Shown here one piece after another: positions 62,116-64,000 of a stretch of DNA of 64,000 nt. The stretch is from an uncultured Collinsella sp. Lineage in GTDB: Bacteria > Actinomycetota > Coriobacteriia > Coriobacteriales > Coriobacteriaceae. The notes beneath the pieces were generated by a model, which saw nothing but the letters and a program-made list of their open reading frames with translations, ran no database searches and was not told the origin of the DNA. The position numbers were made by a program, and so were the translations under genes. The stretch is from contig UQIS01000003.1 of the NCBI GenBank assembly GCA_900541245.1, positions 18,662 through 82,661 of the forward strand, read 5' to 3'. Position 1 is the first letter of the stretch, and every line of letters begins with the position of its first letter.

Positions 62116-63489
62116 ATGAGTACTTCCAACTATATAACCATGGGTGACGCCGCGCGCCTGCTGGGCGTTACGAAGGCCCGTATATCGCAACTGGCTGCAT
62201 CGGGAACGCTCGCGTGCGATATCGTCGGTGGGCGGAAAATGGTTCAGTACGATTCCGCGATTGGTTATCAAAAGGTCCGTAAGCGTGGACGCCGTCCCGC
62301 AGCTGACGTAGGGCGCAAGTTCACGTTGATGTCAGCCGACCACGAGGTCGCGCATGTCTCGTTTGATCCAACGCGCGAGTTTTCCTTTGAAATTGCCGAC
62401 ATACTCGATGCACGAAGGATGCCGTTTGGCACGTGCTCGAGTTCTTCTCCAACGGTGAATAAACGAGCACTCAACACGTGGTGGAGTCACCGGTCGGTGC
62501 CCGACGTCCGCCCCGGACTCATCTCGCGCTATCGCGAGCTGGGAATTGACAGCGGTATTGAAGTGCCCGTTCGTTGCCTGGGTTTTTCGCTTTCGGATTG
62601 CTATTGGCTAAGACCGGTCGACTGCGACGAGCTCAATTGGCAGCACCTCAATTACTTCGAAAACAATTTTGAACGGTCGGCACCCGAGCATCGTTCAGGC
62701 TGGCTTGAGGGCATCGGACTCAAAAATCCTGACAATACGTCCGAGGGCGAGCTCCCCAAATCCTGGATGATCCGCAATGGCGTTCGCATCCTGGTTAAAG
62801 GATGCGGAATGGACGATCAGCGACCGTTTAACGAGGCGGTTGCAACAGCTCTACATCGGCGTCTGCTATTCAAAGGTGAGTTTGTTCCCTATACGGTCGA
62901 GCGCATGTTCGACGGGCCCGTATGCCTATGCGATGACTTTCTTAATGGCCGTGAGGAATACGTGCCGGCCGCTTATATCAGGGACGCACTCGGTGGCCAG
63001 CGAGGAAACTCAACATACGATCGATACTGTCGCTTTCTTGGCAGACACGGGGCTGACGAAGCCACGGTAAGAAAATCCATGTCGCAGATGATTGTCTGCG
63101 ATGCCCTCCTGGCCAACAGCGACCGCCACTGGCGAAACTTCGGCATCATCCGCAATGTCGACACGCTGGAAATGCGGCCTGCACCGCTGTTTGATAGTGG
63201 CAATTGCCTGTGGTACAACGTGCCAACCGCCGTGCTCGTTGCCGGGGAGTTTGAATTTGCCGCCAAACCGTTTGGTCCGGACCCTTCCACTCAGCTAGCA
63301 TTTGCTGACTCGCTCGATTGGTTCGATGCGTCGCATCTCGATGGGTTCGTCGACGAGGCAGTCGAAATCCTCTCACAAAGCGCATGGGCAACAGCAGGCA
63401 ATCGCCTCAAGGCCATCCGCCGCGGTCTCAAGCGCCGCACGATAGAGGTAAGCGCCGCCGTTGAGGTGCTACGGCACGTGCAGAGATAA
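62116..63489 (+). CDS. HipA-like serine/threonine kinase with N-terminal HTH
   Basis: A 457-residue protein fusing a DNA-binding and a kinase part. Residues 5-45 are an excisionase/MerR-like helix-turn-helix (TMGDAARLLGVTKARISQL). From about 150 to the end a HipA-like kinase is seen: Lys228 (ILVKGCG), Glu240, the catalytic loop Asp336 and Asn341 (SDRHWRNFG), and the metal Asp360 (LFDSG). The N-terminal HipA subdomain is absent and there is no separate hipB, so the HTH may do that job. GAGGTG precedes the ATG at 62116 by 10 nt. It is AT-richer than its neighbours and bounded by direct repeats, pointing to transfer. Confidence 0.82.
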   Translation: MSTSNYITMGDAARLLGVTKARISQLAASGTLACDIVGGRKMVQYDSAIGYQKVRKRGRRPAADVGRKFTLMSADHEVAHVSFDPTREFSFEIADILDARRMPFGTCSSSSPTVNKRALNTWWSHRSVPDVRPGLISRYRELGIDSGIEVPVRCLGFSLSDCYWLRPVDCDELNWQHLNYFENNFERSAPEHRSGWLEGIGLKNPDNTSEGELPKSWMIRNGVRILVKGCGMDDQRPFNEAVATALHRRLLFKGEFVPYTVERMFDGPVCLCDDFLNGREEYVPAAYIRDALGGQRGNSTYDRYCRFLGRHGADEATVRKSMSQMIVCDALLANSDRHWRNFGIIRNVDTLEMRPAPLFDSGNCLWYNVPTAVLVAGEFEFAAKPFGPDPSTQLAFADSLDWFDASHLDGFVDEAVEILSQSAWATAGNRLKAIRRGLKRRTIEVSAAVEVLRHVQR

Positions 63490-63528
63490 CAGCACTGCCC
63501 CCTAAGTTGCGGTGAAATAGGGACTGTT
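63487..63528 (+). repeat. 42-bp direct repeat, right copy, with half palindrome
   Basis: Same unit as 61961-62002; only the 7-nt spacer differs. Here only the left arm of the palindrome is present (63504-63528). The sequence then switches to the end of an IS3-family element, so the right arm was cut off or displaced. Confidence 0.85.
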
Positions 63529-64000
63529 GGGGGTGCGGACGATTTCTTGGACCGCGCCTAGGCGTATCCAAGCTTCCTGCGGTACTCCATCGGGCTCAGC
63601 CACCCGAGGGACTTCTTGATCCGCTCCTCACGATAGTACACGAGGTAGGCCTCGAGCCTTCCCATGAACTCCTCGGCCGTCACGCCCTCCCAGTCCCTGT
63701 AGTGGAAGAACTCGTTCTTGAGGCGCCCGAAGAAGCCCTCGCAGGCCGAGTTGTCCGGGCTGCAGCCCTTCGCGGACATGCTCCTGACCAGGCCGTTCTC
63801 CTCGCAGATCCCGATCCACTCCGGCCAGCGGTAGTGGCCGCCCCGGTCCGAGTGGATCGTCGTGCGCACCCCCGCCGGCCTCGCCGCGCAGGCCTTGAGC
63901 AGGCTCGAGTTCGCGAGGCGCTTGTCGGGGTGCAGCCCGATCGACCAGGCGACGGGCATCCCGTCGAAGCAGTCGACGATCGGGCTCAGGTAGACCTTCT
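63526..64000 (-). mobile_element. IS3-family insertion sequence, right part only
   Basis: Begins near 63526 (TGTTGGGGGTGCGGAC), directly after the palindrome arm, and runs off the window. It carries the transposase gene on the minus strand, so the end seen here is downstream of orfB. The exact terminal inverted repeat cannot be fixed because the other end is missing. Confidence 0.75.
63558..64000 (-). CDS. IS3-family transposase OrfB, C-terminal part (5' end outside window)
   Basis: At least 147 residues of a DDE integrase-core transposase. Beyond the first in-frame Met the frame continues upstream to the window edge (KVYLSPIVDCFDGM), so the gene is partial. The second Asp is in HSDRGGHY and the Glu in DNSACEGFFGRLKNE. 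The end has YYREERIKKSLGWLSPMEY, typical of the IS150/IS3 groups. It would move the element by a copy-out mechanism. The stop lies about 30 bp from the element end. Confidence 0.93.
   Translation of the reverse strand, partial: KVYLSPIVDCFDGMPVAWSIGLHPDKRLANSSLLKACAARPAGVRTTIHSDRGGHYRWPEWIGICEENGLVRSMSAKGCSPDNSACEGFFGRLKNEFFHYRDWEGVTAEEFMGRLEAYLVYYREERIKKSLGWLSPMEYRRKLGYA

Noticed and set aside
1..64000. CRISPR array
   Set aside because: Repeats present are inverted pairs scattered singly between genes, not regularly spaced direct repeats with spacers.
1..64000. tRNA, rRNA, tmRNA, RNase P or SRP RNA
   Set aside because: No cloverleaf pattern with a T-loop and no conserved rRNA or RNase P blocks were recognised on either strand.

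Overview
The window looks like a chromosomal segment of a high-GC gut actinobacterium of the class Coriobacteriia, most probably Collinsella or a close relative. This is inferred from protein flavour and gene content (QueA/QueH, class III fructose bisphosphatase, Fhs/FolD/FchA folate set, AddAB, SNF2 helicase with SWIM finger, DUF4430 surface proteins) and was not checked by any search. No rRNA, tRNA or CRISPR array is visible.

Layout. 1-9.3 kb: an SDR oxidoreductase, a tail-anchored coiled-coil protein, the end of queuosine synthesis (queH-queA), a MetRS-like protein and an RNA m5C methyltransferase. 9.3-15 kb: a 56-residue membrane peptide, a TIM-barrel-like protein, DegV, Fbp and two GtrA paralogues, the first ending early at a TAG. 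15-20.2 kb: a cobalamin riboswitch followed by two cell-surface proteins carrying transcobalamin-like DUF4430 domains, one of them fused to a beta-propeller. 20.2-26 kb: phasin-like/UbiB kinase pair, C69 dipeptidase, a small AT-rich inverted-repeat element, FolD and FchA. 26-36.3 kb: accessory and surface functions, with two paralogous lipoproteins, a wall-anchored PI-PLC-like protein, a PH-like protein, a YhcG-type nuclease, a zinc-ribbon protein and a CDF transporter. 36.4-58.2 kb: mostly housekeeping, with Fhs, RuvCAB under a LexA-type box, a degenerate NAD synthetase paralogue, superoxide reductase, SNF2 helicase, DnaE, AddA, AddB and a YerC/TrpR-type regulator. 58.5-64 kb: holin-like membrane protein, Rrf2 regulator divergent from cysK, mnmA, an HTH-HipA kinase bounded by direct repeats, and the end of an IS3-family element.

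Themes. (1) DNA repair and replication cluster together (ruvCAB, SNF2, dnaE, addAB). (2) One-carbon folate genes fhs, folD and fchA are all present but split over two loci. (3) The riboswitch-controlled DUF4430/propeller pair is a good candidate for a Gram-positive surface corrinoid capture system. (4) Several intergenic regions carry repeats that do not code. One family (copies at 1-70, 3144-3282 and 40625-40763) has covarying helices in two copies and ends in a terminator-like hairpin touching the stop codon of an opposing gene. Three unrelated families of paired palindromes (REPIN-like) occur at 2959, 3043, 46889, 50935, 61978 and 63504. (5) The HTH-HipA gene lies between two 42-bp direct repeats that each include a stop codon and a palindrome arm, suggesting a small inserted module.
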